DNA of 64,000 nt from Kineosporiaceae bacterium SCSIO 59966 (GCA_020881835.1 CP052876.1:2542001-2606000), one strand, 5' to 3'. Positions 8,380 to 17,371 are shown, counted from the stretch's first letter. Numbers and translations: made by a program. Notes: generated by a model not told the origin, from the sequence alone.

Positions 8380-9602
8380 CGCCGCCCCCGCTCGAGCAGC
8401 AGGCAGCGCACCGTGTCACCGGGCACGACCCGGGTGGTGTCCTCGGGGACGACGGCGAGCGCGTTGGCGACGGCGAGGTCGGCGACGAGGTGCGAGCCGT
8501 GCCCGCCGACGGGTCGGCAGACCGAGCGGCCCTGCTCGTCGGTGGTGAGCTCGACCCGGACGAACTGCCGCTTGCCGGCCACCGACGTCCACCCCTCGGT
8601 GACGGTGGCCGTCACCGAGGGACGGTGCAGCTGGGACTCGCCCATCATCTTGCGCAGCACCGGCCGCACGAACACCTCGAAGGACACGTAGGAGCTCACC
8701 GGGTTGCCGGGCAGGGTGAAGATCGGGGTGGCGTCGGGTCCGAGGGTGCCGAACCCCTGCGGCATCCCGGGCTGCATCGCGACTCGGGAGAAGGTGACGG
8801 TCCCCAGCTGGGAGAGCACCTCCTTGACCGTGTCGTAGGCGCCCATGCTCACTCCGCCGGTGGTGATGAGCAGGTCGGCGCGCCCGAGGTGGTCCTCGAG
8901 GGTGGACATGAGTACCCGCGGGTCGTCCGGGACGATCCCGCCGTGCACGGCCGCGGCGCCGGCGTCCAGCGCCGCGGCGGTCAGCGCGTAGCCGTTCGAC
9001 TCGTGGATCTGACCGAAGCCGAGCGGACGACCCGGCTCGACGAGCTCGCTGCCGGTGGACAGCACGACGACCCGGGGGCGCGGCCGCACCCGCACCCGGT
9101 CGTGCCCGGCGGCGGCCAGCAGCCCGAGGTGGCGGGCGGCGAGCCGGGTGCCGGCGCTCAGCAGCACCTCGCCGGGGGTGACGTCCTCCCCGGCCCGGCG
9201 GATGTTCTGGTCCGGTCGCGGGGCCCGGGTGATCCTCACCTGGGCGATGCCGCCGTCGGTCCACTCCACCGGGACGACGGCGCCGGTGCGCGGCGGCACC
9301 GGCGCGCCGGTCATGATCCGGACGGCGGACCCGGGGGTGAGCGGGAACGCCTCCCTCGCCCCGGCGGCCAGGTCGGCGACCACCGGCAGGACGACCGGGG
9401 ACTCCTCGCTGGCCTCGGCGACGTCCGGCAGGTGCACGGCGTAGCCGTCCATCGCCGAGTTGTCGAAGGCGGGCAGGGTGGCCGTCGAGACGACGTCCTC
9501 GGCCAGCACGCAGTCGAGGGCGTCGAGCAGGGCCACGTCGATCGGGTCGAGCGGGCGGACCGCGGACAGTGCGCGGTCGAGATGGTCCTCAACGGGGATC
9601 AT
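8376..9602 (-). CDS. glp: MoeA/gephyrin-like protein (Glp candidate)
   Basis: This 408-residue MoeA-fold protein has FDNSAMDGYAVHLPDV near residues 45-60, the long domain II with NIRRAGEDV, and the MoCF-like active loop LITTGGVSMGAYD, then the C-terminal IFTLPGNPVSSYVSFEVFV. MoeA inserts molybdenum into molybdopterin. In Corynebacterium the galU-linked paralogue Glp instead binds FtsZ and the membrane protein GlpR. Here the gene sits between galU and moaC with sepX close downstream, so either or both roles are possible. The ATG at 9602 overlaps the galU stop (ATGA). Confidence 0.88.
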   Translation of the reverse strand: MIPVEDHLDRALSAVRPLDPIDVALLDALDCVLAEDVVSTATLPAFDNSAMDGYAVHLPDVAEASEESPVVLPVVADLAAGAREAFPLTPGSAVRIMTGAPVPPRTGAVVPVEWTDGGIAQVRITRAPRPDQNIRRAGEDVTPGEVLLSAGTRLAARHLGLLAAAGHDRVRVRPRPRVVVLSTGSELVEPGRPLGFGQIHESNGYALTAAALDAGAAAVHGGIVPDDPRVLMSTLEDHLGRADLLITTGGVSMGAYDTVKEVLSQLGTVTFSRVAMQPGMPQGFGTLGPDATPIFTLPGNPVSSYVSFEVFVRPVLRKMMGESQLHRPSVTATVTEGWTSVAGKRQFVRVELTTDEQGRSVCRPVGGHGSHLVADLAVANALAVVPEDTTRVVPGDTVRCLLLERGRR

Positions 9603-10540
9603 CGGGGGTCTCCCTCTGCGCGGAAGCCGGCGGCGACGTAGTCGGCCAGCCACGCCCGCAGCCCGGGACCGAGGTCCTCGCGCTCGCAGGCCAGGCGGAC
9701 GACGGCCTTGAGGTAGTCGAGCCGGTCGCCGGTGTCGTAGCGGCGACCGCGGAACACCACGCCCCGGACGCCGCCGCCCTCGCCCTCACGGCGGGCCAGG
9801 GTCTGCAGGGCGTCGGTGAGCTGGATCTCCCCGCCGCGCCCCGGTGGGGTGTGCTCCAGGACGTCGAAGACGTCCGGGTGCAGCACGTACCGGCCGATGA
9901 CCGCGAGGTTGCTCGGCGCGTCGGCCGGGTCCGGCTTCTCCACCATGCCACCGACCCGGACGACGTCGTCGTCCGGCGCGCTGTCGTCGGGCAGCAGCTC
10001 GGCGCAGCCGTAGAGGTTGACCTGGTCCTCGGGGACCTCCAGGAGCGCGACGACGCTGCCGCCGTGCGTGGCCTGCGCCTCGAGCATCCGGGTCAGCAGC
10101 GGGTCGCGGGGGTCGATGAGGTCGTCACCGAGCAGGACGGCGAACGGCTGGCGACCGACGTGGTGGCGGGCGCACAGCACGGCGTGACCGAGGCCCTTCG
10201 GGTCGCCCTGGCGGACGTAGTGGACGGCGGCGAGGTCGGAGGACGCCTGGACCTGCTCCAGCCGGGACTCGTCGCCCTTGGCGGCGAGGACCTCCTCGAG
10301 CTCCCAGGCCTTGTCGAAGTGGTCCTCCAGGGGACGCTTGTTGCGTCCGGTGACCATGAGGACGTCGGTCAGGCCGGCCGCCACGGCCTCCTCGACGACG
10401 TACTGGATCGCGGGCTTGTCGACGACGGGGAGCATCTCCTTCGGCGTCGCCTTGGTCGCCGGCAGGAACCGGGTGCCCAGGCCGGCGGCGGGGATGACCG
10501 CCTTGCGGACTCGGGGCGGGGAGGTCGTCGGGTCGGTCAT
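9599..10540 (-). CDS. galU: UTP-glucose-1-phosphate uridylyltransferase
   Basis: This enzyme makes UDP-glucose from UTP and glucose-1-phosphate for wall polysaccharides and glycolipids. The 313-residue product has the nucleotidyltransferase loop VIPAAGLGTRFLPATKATPKEM and the VDKPAIQYVVEEAVAAGL segment. FAVLLGDDLID is the metal-binding aspartate region, followed by VEKPDPADAPSNLAVIGRYV. The ATG overlaps the stop of the preceding GGDEF gene, and the stop overlaps the glp start, making it the second gene of a tightly coupled operon. Confidence 0.96.
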   Translation of the reverse strand: MTDPTTSPPRVRKAVIPAAGLGTRFLPATKATPKEMLPVVDKPAIQYVVEEAVAAGLTDVLMVTGRNKRPLEDHFDKAWELEEVLAAKGDESRLEQVQASSDLAAVHYVRQGDPKGLGHAVLCARHHVGRQPFAVLLGDDLIDPRDPLLTRMLEAQATHGGSVVALLEVPEDQVNLYGCAELLPDDSAPDDDVVRVGGMVEKPDPADAPSNLAVIGRYVLHPDVFDVLEHTPPGRGGEIQLTDALQTLARREGEGGGVRGVVFRGRRYDTGDRLDYLKAVVRLACEREDLGPGLRAWLADYVAAGFRAEGDPR

Positions 10541-12531
10541 GTCGGCAGGCTATCGACGTCGACCGACGCCCACCCGTCCCGCCCGGCCGCCTTGGCGGCG
10601 GCGAGCCCCTCGCCGGCCCGGCGCAGCAGGTCCTGCGCGGTGCCGGCGTGCTCGGGCAGCGCGGCCACGCCGACGGACACCGTGACCCGGACCGGCTCGG
10701 CCACCCCGGCGTCGCAGAGCGGCTCTCGGCGCACCGCCTCGACGACCCGCCGGGCGACCTCTTCGGCGCCGGCGGCGGCGGTCTCGGGGAGCAGCACGAC
10801 GAACTCCTCGCCGCTGTAGCGGGCGACGGTGTCGACCTCGCGGACCAGGCCGCGCAGCCGGTCGGCGAGGGCGCGCAGCACCCGGTCGCCGACCGCGTGG
10901 CCCCACGTGTCGTTGACGGTCTTGAAGTGGTCGAGGTCGACCGTGAGCACGGACAGCGGACGGCCGAAGCGGGTGGCCCGCTCGACCTCCCGGGTCAGGG
11001 TGTCGGTGAGCGAGCGCGCGTTCGCCAACCCGGTGAGCGGGTCGGTGACGGACATCCGCGCGGTCTCCTCGTGCACGATGACGTTGTGCACGGCGGTCCC
11101 GGCCGGGCGGACCAGCGAGCGAGCGGCGGCCAGCTGGTCCTCCTCCAGCCGGCGGCGACCGGCCAGGACGATGACACCGAGGACGACGCACCCCTCCCCG
11201 GGAGCGGCCTCGTGCAGCAGCGGCAGCGCGACGACGCTCGTGCCCGGCGCGGAGCGGTCGGTGACCTCGGCCGCCGCGGCGACGGCGCGGGCGGCCACCT
11301 CCCGCAGCCGGTCCCTGGTCTGCGGGCTGTGCACCTCCAGGTCGACGACGGCCCGCTCGACCAGCCGGACGCCGCCCGCGGGCGCACCGCCGACGGGCAC
11401 CGCCGGGTCGGTGACGTAGACGACGCAGGTGTCGGCGCCGGCCTCGGTGGCGGCCGCCTCGGCGACGGTCTGCAGCAGCCCGCCGAGGTCGTGGGTGCGC
11501 GCCAGCGCCTCCCCGAACCGCTCGAGGGTCTCGGCGAGCGCGGCGCGACCCTCGTCGGCGTCGGCGAGCGAGCGCTCGAGGGCGTCGGCCATCGCGTTGA
11601 CGGCGGCGCCGAGCCGGCCCACCTCGTCGTGCCCGCGCACGGTGGTGCGGGTGGACAGGTCGCCGTGCCCGAGCCGGTCCACGGTGGCGGTGAGCTCCTC
11701 GAGCGGCGCGGTGAGCCGTCGGGCGACGAGCCAGGTCCCGGCGAGGGCGAGCGCGGCGGCCAGCAGGAGCAGCACCGGCACGGCGCGGGACAGGAACGAG
11801 GCGCGCGGCGCCTCCACCGCGACGACGGTGCCGCCGACCGCCGGGGCACCGGCCGCGACCGCCCAGCGCAGGTCGTCGGTCGACCCGACCCGGAGGCCGG
11901 ACGCCGGGGGGTCAGGCACGGACGCCGCGAGCCGGTCGAGCTGCAGGCCGGTGCTGCCGAGGCCGGCGACGTCCGCGGCGACGACCCGGCCGTCGGCGAC
12001 CAGGACGAGCCCGGCCGGTAGTCCGAGCCGCCCGCGCAGCTGCTGCACTGCCGCGTCGTCGACGGTGACCGCGGCCACGGCCCACCCGACGAGCCGGCCC
12101 TGGCCGTCGCGGACCGGCACCGTCTCCACCTGCCGGTCCGCGGGGGTGCTGCCCTGAGAGCAGGAGGCGCCGCGCAGACCGGCCAGGTCGGCGTCCCCGG
12201 TGGCGGCCAGGACGGTGCCGTCGGCGTCGAGCAGGCCGGCGGAGACCCCCTCGAGCGAGCCCACCGCCGCCTGCGCGGCCGACGCCGGGACGTCGTCGCC
12301 GGCGGCGAGCCGCGGGGCGGCGTCCAGGGCCAGCGAGCGGGCGGCCAGCCCGAGCGTGGTGCACTGGCGGGTCAGGGTCGCGGTCGCCGCTCGGGCCGTC
12401 GCCTCGAGCCGCTCGGTGGAGGCGTCCGCCGCCACGCGGGGGACCAGGACGCCGACGACGACGCCGGCGGCGGCCAGCGGGAGGAGGACGGTGACGGTGA
12501 GCACCACCGCCAGCCGGACGCGCAGCGACAC
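10537..12531 (-). CDS. Membrane sensor with HAMP, GAF-like and GGDEF domains
   Basis: This 664-residue putative diguanylate cyclase has an N-terminal membrane helix (residues ~8-30), an extracytoplasmic sensor region of ~240 residues and a second helix (VLLLLAAALALAGTWLVA). A HAMP segment, a GAF-like region and a C-terminal GGDEF domain follow. DPLTGLANARSLTDTL and DLDHFKTVNDTWGHAVGD are typical, but the signature reads SGEEF, not GGDEF/GGEEF. The GTG at 12531 has the Shine-Dalgarno GGGAGGAG 4-5 bases upstream. A TACGAT box near 12563-12568 is a plausible -10. It heads the galU operon (ATGA overlap with galU), an unusual partner. Confidence 0.85.
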   Translation of the reverse strand: MSLRVRLAVVLTVTVLLPLAAAGVVVGVLVPRVAADASTERLEATARAATATLTRQCTTLGLAARSLALDAAPRLAAGDDVPASAAQAAVGSLEGVSAGLLDADGTVLAATGDADLAGLRGASCSQGSTPADRQVETVPVRDGQGRLVGWAVAAVTVDDAAVQQLRGRLGLPAGLVLVADGRVVAADVAGLGSTGLQLDRLAASVPDPPASGLRVGSTDDLRWAVAAGAPAVGGTVVAVEAPRASFLSRAVPVLLLLAAALALAGTWLVARRLTAPLEELTATVDRLGHGDLSTRTTVRGHDEVGRLGAAVNAMADALERSLADADEGRAALAETLERFGEALARTHDLGGLLQTVAEAAATEAGADTCVVYVTDPAVPVGGAPAGGVRLVERAVVDLEVHSPQTRDRLREVAARAVAAAAEVTDRSAPGTSVVALPLLHEAAPGEGCVVLGVIVLAGRRRLEEDQLAAARSLVRPAGTAVHNVIVHEETARMSVTDPLTGLANARSLTDTLTREVERATRFGRPLSVLTVDLDHFKTVNDTWGHAVGDRVLRALADRLRGLVREVDTVARYSGEEFVVLLPETAAAGAEEVARRVVEAVRREPLCDAGVAEPVRVTVSVGVAALPEHAGTAQDLLRRAGEGLAAAKAAGRDGWASVDVDSLPT

Positions 12532-12586
12532 GGCGCTCCTCCCTCGCTCCTGGGGCAGGATCCGCATCGTAGGCGGGAGGACGGGC

Positions 12587-13207
12587 GTGGACACGAAGGC
12601 GGCACTGCGGACGCAGGTGCGCCAGCGGCGGGCGGCCCGCCCGGACGACGAGCGGGACCGGGCGGCCGAGCGGCTCGCTGCCGTGGTCACGGCGGTGCCG
12701 GCGGTGCGCGCCGCCCGCCGGGTGGCCTGCTACCGCTCGCGGCCGGGCGAGCCCGGCACCGGGCCGCTGCTGCGCGCGCTGCACGCCGCCGGTGCCGTCG
12801 TCCTGCTGCCGGTCGTCACCGGGCCCGGGCGGCCGCTGGACTGGGCGGTGGACGACGGCGCCGACGTCCCCGGACCTCTCGGGCTGAGCCAGCCGGCCGG
12901 TCCGCGGCTGGGGCCGCGGGCCGTGGCCGGGTGCGACGTGCTCGTCGTCCCGGCCCTGGCCGTGGACCGCTCCGGCGCCCGGCTGGGGCAGGGCGGCGGC
13001 TACTACGACCGCACGCTGGCCCGGTTGGGGCCAGGCCGCCCGCCGGTCGTCGCGCTCGTCCACGACGACGAGCTGCTGGCCGCCGGCGAGGTGCCGGCCG
13101 GTCCGCACGACGTCCCGGTGGACGCCGCGGCGACGCCGTCCGGCTGGGTGCCGCTCGCGGGGTGGGCCGCGCGGGCTACGGCCCGCCGTCCCGGGGCTGC
13201 AGGGTGA
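12587..13207 (+). CDS. 5-formyltetrahydrofolate cyclo-ligase
   Basis: This enzyme converts 5-formyl-THF to 5,10-methenyl-THF with ATP. The 206-residue product has the N-terminal LRTQVRQRRAARP helix, the central DVLVVPALAVDRSGARLGQGGGYYDRTLAR motif (glycine-rich ATP/folate loop) and a C-terminal DVPVDAAATPSGWV. The GTG at 12587 is preceded by GCGGGAGG with a 6-base spacer. It is divergent from the GGDEF-galU operon, as in mycobacteria. Its last 32 bases overlap tail-to-tail with the penicillin-acylase gene. Confidence 0.93.
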   Translation: MDTKAALRTQVRQRRAARPDDERDRAAERLAAVVTAVPAVRAARRVACYRSRPGEPGTGPLLRALHAAGAVVLLPVVTGPGRPLDWAVDDGADVPGPLGLSQPAGPRLGPRAVAGCDVLVVPALAVDRSGARLGQGGGYYDRTLARLGPGRPPVVALVHDDELLAAGEVPAGPHDVPVDAAATPSGWVPLAGWAARATARRPGAAG

Positions 13208-15842
13208 GCTCGTGCTCGGCCGCGGCGCGCACGGCGTCCGGGCTGAACGCCCAGGGGAGCTGCTCGCCGTCCGCCCACAGGTCGAGCTGGTCGGTGTAGT
13301 GCCCGGACCAGGGGTGCCCGCTGACACCGGTGAGGTCGATCCACGTCGAGCGGTCGAGGTCACCCAGGTCGACCACCATCCGCATCGAGGGCACCCAGGT
13401 CACGCGGTAGTCCTCGGCGGAGGCGTCCCAGCCGGTGGCGTTGACGATGGAGCTGCCACCGCCGAGCTGGACGGGATCAGGGTTGAACAGGTCGCGGACC
13501 GGGCCGGGGACGGCTGACCCGCCGAGCGGGTTGTGCTGCAGCTGCAGCGTGTGCAGCCGGCCCCACTGCCACTCCTCGGGGTCCTTGCCGAGCCGGGCGG
13601 TCAGCTCAGCACGGGCGGCGTGCAGGGACTGCTCGATGATCGTGTCCCGGTTCTCCAGGATGGTGGGGGTGGTCTGGTCGTCCCACCAGGTGCTGTCCCG
13701 CTCCTGCAGAAGGGCGCCGACGACCTCGAACCAGCGGTCGCCGCCGTCGGGCCGGACGCCGCCGGGCAGCTCGTCGGCGAACGTGCGCTCGAGGAGCTGG
13801 CGCCAGACGGCGTTGAAGTAGGCGGCCGCGGCGGAGTCGGCGTCCTGGGAGTAGTCCCAGTCCCGCAGCAGGTCGACCGCCTCGCGGGTGAAGTTGCGCT
13901 GCTCGACGCTCATCGAGTCGCTGACCGGCAGCGTGGCGGCGAGCAGCGCGGGCACCAGGACCGGCGCGAAGCCGTTCCGGGTGTCCAGCTGCAGGGCCTG
14001 CATGTCGGTGACGCCGAGGCGGCGTCCGGAGCCGATCGCCTCCTCGATCGCCGCACGGATCCGCTGGGAGCGGTAGCCGTAGGCCCAGTCGTCGGTGAGG
14101 TGGTACGGGTACTCGGGGCCGACGACGGCCTGGTTGGCCGTGACGATGAAACCCTCTTCCGGGTTGAGCACCGAGGGGAGCTCGTCGAAGGGGATGTAGC
14201 CGGTCCAGTCCCACGAGCTGTCCCAGCCCGGGCGCGGCCACGTGCCGTCGGCCTTGCCGAGCTGGCTGCCCGACGGGCGGATCGGGATCCGTCCGGGTGC
14301 CTGGTAGCCGATGTTGCCGTCGGTGTCGGCGTACACGAGGTTCTGCGACGGCACCTCGAACAGCTCTGCCGCGGCGCGGAACTCCTCCCAGGTGGTCGCG
14401 GCGTTGAGGGCGAACACCGCCTGGGCGGTGCGACCGGGCTCCAGCGCGGTCCACTGCAGCGCCACCTCGAAACCGGTCCCCTGCACCGGGGAGTCCTCCG
14501 GCAGCGGGGCACGGGTGCCGAGCGCCGCGACGTCCTGCAGGACGTCGGAGATGATCGGGCCGTGCCCGGTCGAGCGCACCTCGAGCTCGACGTCGTCCGC
14601 ACCCGCCACCTTGATGACCTCGGTGCGGGTCTGCACGGGCAGCTGCTGGCCGTCTCGCAGGTAGGTGTCACCGGCCACCCGCTCCAGCCAGAAGTCGGTG
14701 ACGTCGGGGCCGAGGTTGGTGAAGCCCCAGGCGATCTCGGCGGTGTGCCCGATGATCACACCCGGCAGGCCGGAGAACGAGTAGCCGGAGACGTCGAACG
14801 GGCACTGCTCGTCGACCTGGGTGCAGTGCAGGCCGACCTGGTACCAGGTGCTCGGCACGCTCGGCCCCAGGTGCGGGTCGTTCGCCAGCAGCGGGGCGCC
14901 GGTCTCGGTGTGCTCACCGGAGACGACCCACGAGTTCGAGCCGATGCCGTCGCCGGTGCCGACCAGCGCCGGGACGGCGTCCAGGGCCTCGGAGGCGGCC
15001 TGCAGGGCCGGCTGGGCGGCGGCGAGGGCGGCGGCCTGGGCGGCGGCCGTGTCCGCCCGGGCCGCCGGACCGGTGGCCGCGGCGTCGTCGTCGGCGTCGT
15101 CGTCGTCGTCGGCATCGTCGTCGGCGACACCGGCGTCCGGCAGGATCGGGGCGTGCCGCTCGGTCGGGTACGGCGGCCACAGCTCCTCGACCCGACCGAC
15201 GTCCCCGATCGCTCCGAAGGCGAGAGCCCGGCCCATCTCGTCGTCGTAGTTGCCGCGCAGGTCCCAGGCCATCGCCTTGAGCCAGGCCAGGGAGTCCACG
15301 ACGTCCCACTCCTCGACGCGGGGCAGGTCGACCTGGGCGCCGAGCACCGTGTACTCGACCGACAGCTCACTGGGCGACCGGTCGCGCAGGTAGGCGTTCA
15401 CGCCGTCCGCGTAGGCCTGCAGGTAGCGGCGGGAGTCCGGGTCGAGCAGCGCCTCCTCCTGCTCGGCGACGTGCCGCCAGCCGAGCGTGCGGATCACCCG
15501 GTCGGCGGCGAGCGCGTCGGGGTTGGCGCCGACGAGCTCGGACAGCCGGCCGGCGGTGATGTGCCGGCGCAGGTCCATCTCGAAGAACCGGTCCTGCGCG
15601 TGCACGTAGCCCTGCCCGGCGAAGAGGTCCTCGGCGGTGTCGGCGTAGACGTGCGGGACGCCGTTGGCGTCCCGTAGCACGGTCACCTCGCGGTCGAGGC
15701 CGCTGACGTCGGCCTCCCCCGACCACGACGGCAGCGGCCGGCGCACCATGACGACCACGGTGACGAGGGAGACGACGAGGACGACGGCGAGCACGGCGGC
15801 GACGACGACGCCGACGGTGCGCAGGGAGCGAGCACGGGCCAC
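13176..15842 (-). CDS. Penicillin acylase family (Ntn) hydrolase
   Basis: This 888-residue S45-family enzyme is normally self-cleaved into two chains. It has an N-terminal membrane anchor (residues ~8-35) and ANGVPHVYADTAEDLFAGQGYVHAQDRFFEMDLRRH in the alpha chain. An Asp-rich stretch at about 239-253 lies in the spacer, and the beta-chain start is GSNSWVVSG with Ser302 as predicted nucleophile. Downstream TWYQVGLHC, SGLPGVIIGHT and IAWGFTN are family-typical. Related enzymes hydrolyse amides, including acyl-homoserine lactones; the substrate here is unknown. The GTG at 15842 lies 6 bases after TACTCT (leaderless-like). Confidence 0.92.
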   Translation of the reverse strand: MARARSLRTVGVVVAAVLAVVLVVSLVTVVVMVRRPLPSWSGEADVSGLDREVTVLRDANGVPHVYADTAEDLFAGQGYVHAQDRFFEMDLRRHITAGRLSELVGANPDALAADRVIRTLGWRHVAEQEEALLDPDSRRYLQAYADGVNAYLRDRSPSELSVEYTVLGAQVDLPRVEEWDVVDSLAWLKAMAWDLRGNYDDEMGRALAFGAIGDVGRVEELWPPYPTERHAPILPDAGVADDDADDDDDADDDAAATGPAARADTAAAQAAALAAAQPALQAASEALDAVPALVGTGDGIGSNSWVVSGEHTETGAPLLANDPHLGPSVPSTWYQVGLHCTQVDEQCPFDVSGYSFSGLPGVIIGHTAEIAWGFTNLGPDVTDFWLERVAGDTYLRDGQQLPVQTRTEVIKVAGADDVELEVRSTGHGPIISDVLQDVAALGTRAPLPEDSPVQGTGFEVALQWTALEPGRTAQAVFALNAATTWEEFRAAAELFEVPSQNLVYADTDGNIGYQAPGRIPIRPSGSQLGKADGTWPRPGWDSSWDWTGYIPFDELPSVLNPEEGFIVTANQAVVGPEYPYHLTDDWAYGYRSQRIRAAIEEAIGSGRRLGVTDMQALQLDTRNGFAPVLVPALLAATLPVSDSMSVEQRNFTREAVDLLRDWDYSQDADSAAAAYFNAVWRQLLERTFADELPGGVRPDGGDRWFEVVGALLQERDSTWWDDQTTPTILENRDTIIEQSLHAARAELTARLGKDPEEWQWGRLHTLQLQHNPLGGSAVPGPVRDLFNPDPVQLGGGSSIVNATGWDASAEDYRVTWVPSMRMVVDLGDLDRSTWIDLTGVSGHPWSGHYTDQLDLWADGEQLPWAFSPDAVRAAAEHELTLQPRDGGP

Positions 15843-15976
15843 GCCGCGAGAGTAGCCACCGCGGCCGACCGTCCCGGGGCGGACGCGCGGCGGAGGGCGG
15901 CGGGGGCACGGCGGACGGGTAGCGGACGCGTGGCGGACGCACGGCGGAGGCGGCACCTTCGGCGCAGGCGCTAGAC

Positions 15977-16003
15977 TTGGCACTCTCGCCCTTGGAGTGC
16001 CAG
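15977..16003. promoter_or_regulatory. CIRCE-like operator (HrcA box) upstream of the FmdB gene
   Basis: TTGGCACTC-9 nt-GAGTGCCAG matches the CIRCE architecture (consensus TTAGCACTC-N9-GAGTGCTAA) with intact half-site cores GCACTC and GAGTGC. It directly follows a TAGACT -10-like box (15972-15977), so a bound repressor would cover the transcription start. HrcA is the known CIRCE binder; its gene is not in this window. Confidence 0.8.
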
Positions 16004-16036
16004 ATCCGGGGGCGCCGTCCTGCCAGGAGGTCCATC

Positions 16037-16402
16037 GTGCCGACCTACGCGTACGCGTGCACCGACTGCGAGCACCGGTTCGAGGTGCGCCAGTCGTTCT
16101 CCGACCCCGCGCTCACCGAGTGCCCCGAGTGCGCGGGCACCGTGCGCAAGCTGTTCAACACCGTGGGCATCGTGTTCAAGGGCTCCGGGTTCTACGCGAC
16201 CGACTCGCGTGCCGACCGGACCTCCACTGGTGGCGGCGGCTCCCGGAACGGCTCCTCGAACGGGAACGGCTCCTCGGCTGAGGCGAAGTCCGGGTCGGCG
16301 ACCTCGTCGTCCGGGGCCTCGTCGTCCGGGTCCTCGTCGTCCGGGTCCTCGTCGTCCGGGGCATCGTCGTCCGGGGCGTCGTCGTCCGGCTCGGCCGCCT
16401 GA
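16037..16402 (+). CDS. FmdB-family zinc ribbon protein with Ser/Gly-rich tail (Ruc-like)
   Basis: A 121-residue protein. Residues 1-45 form a zinc ribbon with two CxxC pairs (CTDC and CPEC). The rest is a low-complexity tail ending in six SSSG[A/S]-type pentapeptides encoded by a 15-bp tandem repeat. The layout matches mycobacterial Rv0991c (Ruc), a redox-regulated chaperone with a disordered tail that belongs to the HrcA regulon. The CIRCE element upstream supports that assignment, and the neighbours are also shared. The GTG at 16037 has AGGAGG with a 6-base spacer. Confidence 0.85.
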   Translation: MPTYAYACTDCEHRFEVRQSFSDPALTECPECAGTVRKLFNTVGIVFKGSGFYATDSRADRTSTGGGGSRNGSSNGNGSSAEAKSGSATSSSGASSSGSSSSGSSSSGASSSGASSSGSAA

Positions 16403-16527
16403 CCACCCCCGGCCGCCCACCGCTCGTCTCACCGCTCTCCACAGCCGGCGCAGCCCGTCCCGCGTCGTCCACAGCACGGGTGGGCGCGCCCTTGGGCGGT
16501 CCTGCCGCGGCGCTACCGTCCGGGTCC

Positions 16528-17364
16528 ATGACGGAACCTCGCGCGGACGTCGGCGTCATCGGCGGCTCCGGCTTCTACTCCTTTCTCGACGACGCCCGCC
16601 CCGTCGAGGTGACGACCCCGTTCGGTGAGCCCGCCGAGCAGCCGGTCGTGGGCACCCTCGCGGGCCGGGCGGTGGCGTTCCTGCCCCGGCACGGGCGGGA
16701 CCACCGGCTGCCGCCGCACCTCGTCAACTACCGGGCGAACCTGTGGGCGCTACGCGCGGTCGGGGTCCGCCAGGTCCTCGCGCCGAGCGCCGTCGGGTCG
16801 CTGCGCCCGGAGCTGGGTCCGGGGACCGTCGTCGTCCCGGACCAGGTCGTCGACCGCACCCACGGCCGGGCGGCCACGATCTACGACGCCCCGGGCACCG
16901 TCGTGCACGCCCCGATGGCGGACCCGTACTGCCCGGTCGGACGGCGCGCCGTGCTCGACGCCGGCACCCACGACCAGGAGACGGGGCCGCAGCCGCCGCT
17001 GGACGTCGTGGACGGCGGCACCCTCGTCGTCGTCAACGGTCCACGGTTCTCCACCCGAGCGGAGTCCCGCTGGCACGCGGCGGCGGGGTGGTCGGTCGTC
17101 GGTATGACCGGGATGCCCGAGGCGGCCGTCGCCCGCGAGCTCGCGATGTGCTTCACCACCGTCTCCCTCGTCACGGACCTGGACGCCGGCGTCGAGCAGG
17201 GCGAGGGCGTCACCCACGCCGAGGTGCTCGAGGTGTTCGGGCGCAACGTCGAACGGCTCAAGCACCTCGTCGCCGCGGCGATCGCCCGGCTGCCCGGCCC
17301 GGAGGCCGACTGCACCTGCCGGCACGCGCTGGACGGCCAGCCGCTCCCCTTCGACCTGCCCTGA
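16528..17364 (+). CDS. mtnP: S-methyl-5'-thioadenosine phosphorylase
   Basis: This enzyme phosphorolyses methylthioadenosine to adenine and methylthioribose-1-phosphate (methionine salvage). The 278-residue protein of the PNP/MTAP family shows GVIGGSGFYSFLDD (phosphate site), FLPRHGRDHRLPPHLVNYRANLWAL, APSAVGSLRPELGPG and the purine/methylthio pocket VGMTGMPEAAVARELAMCF. The ATG at 16528 is preceded by TACCGT (16514-16519) 8 bases away with no Shine-Dalgarno, so it is probably leaderless. Some members use other purine nucleosides, so specificity is inferred. Confidence 0.92.
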   Translation: MTEPRADVGVIGGSGFYSFLDDARPVEVTTPFGEPAEQPVVGTLAGRAVAFLPRHGRDHRLPPHLVNYRANLWALRAVGVRQVLAPSAVGSLRPELGPGTVVVPDQVVDRTHGRAATIYDAPGTVVHAPMADPYCPVGRRAVLDAGTHDQETGPQPPLDVVDGGTLVVVNGPRFSTRAESRWHAAAGWSVVGMTGMPEAAVARELAMCFTTVSLVTDLDAGVEQGEGVTHAEVLEVFGRNVERLKHLVAAAIARLPGPEADCTCRHALDGQPLPFDLP

Positions 17365-17371
17365 CAGCGCG

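Noticed and set aside
16306-16395. 15-bp tandem repeat as a mobile or regulatory repeat
   Set aside because: It is in frame within the FmdB-type gene and encodes Ser/Gly pentapeptides of its disordered tail.
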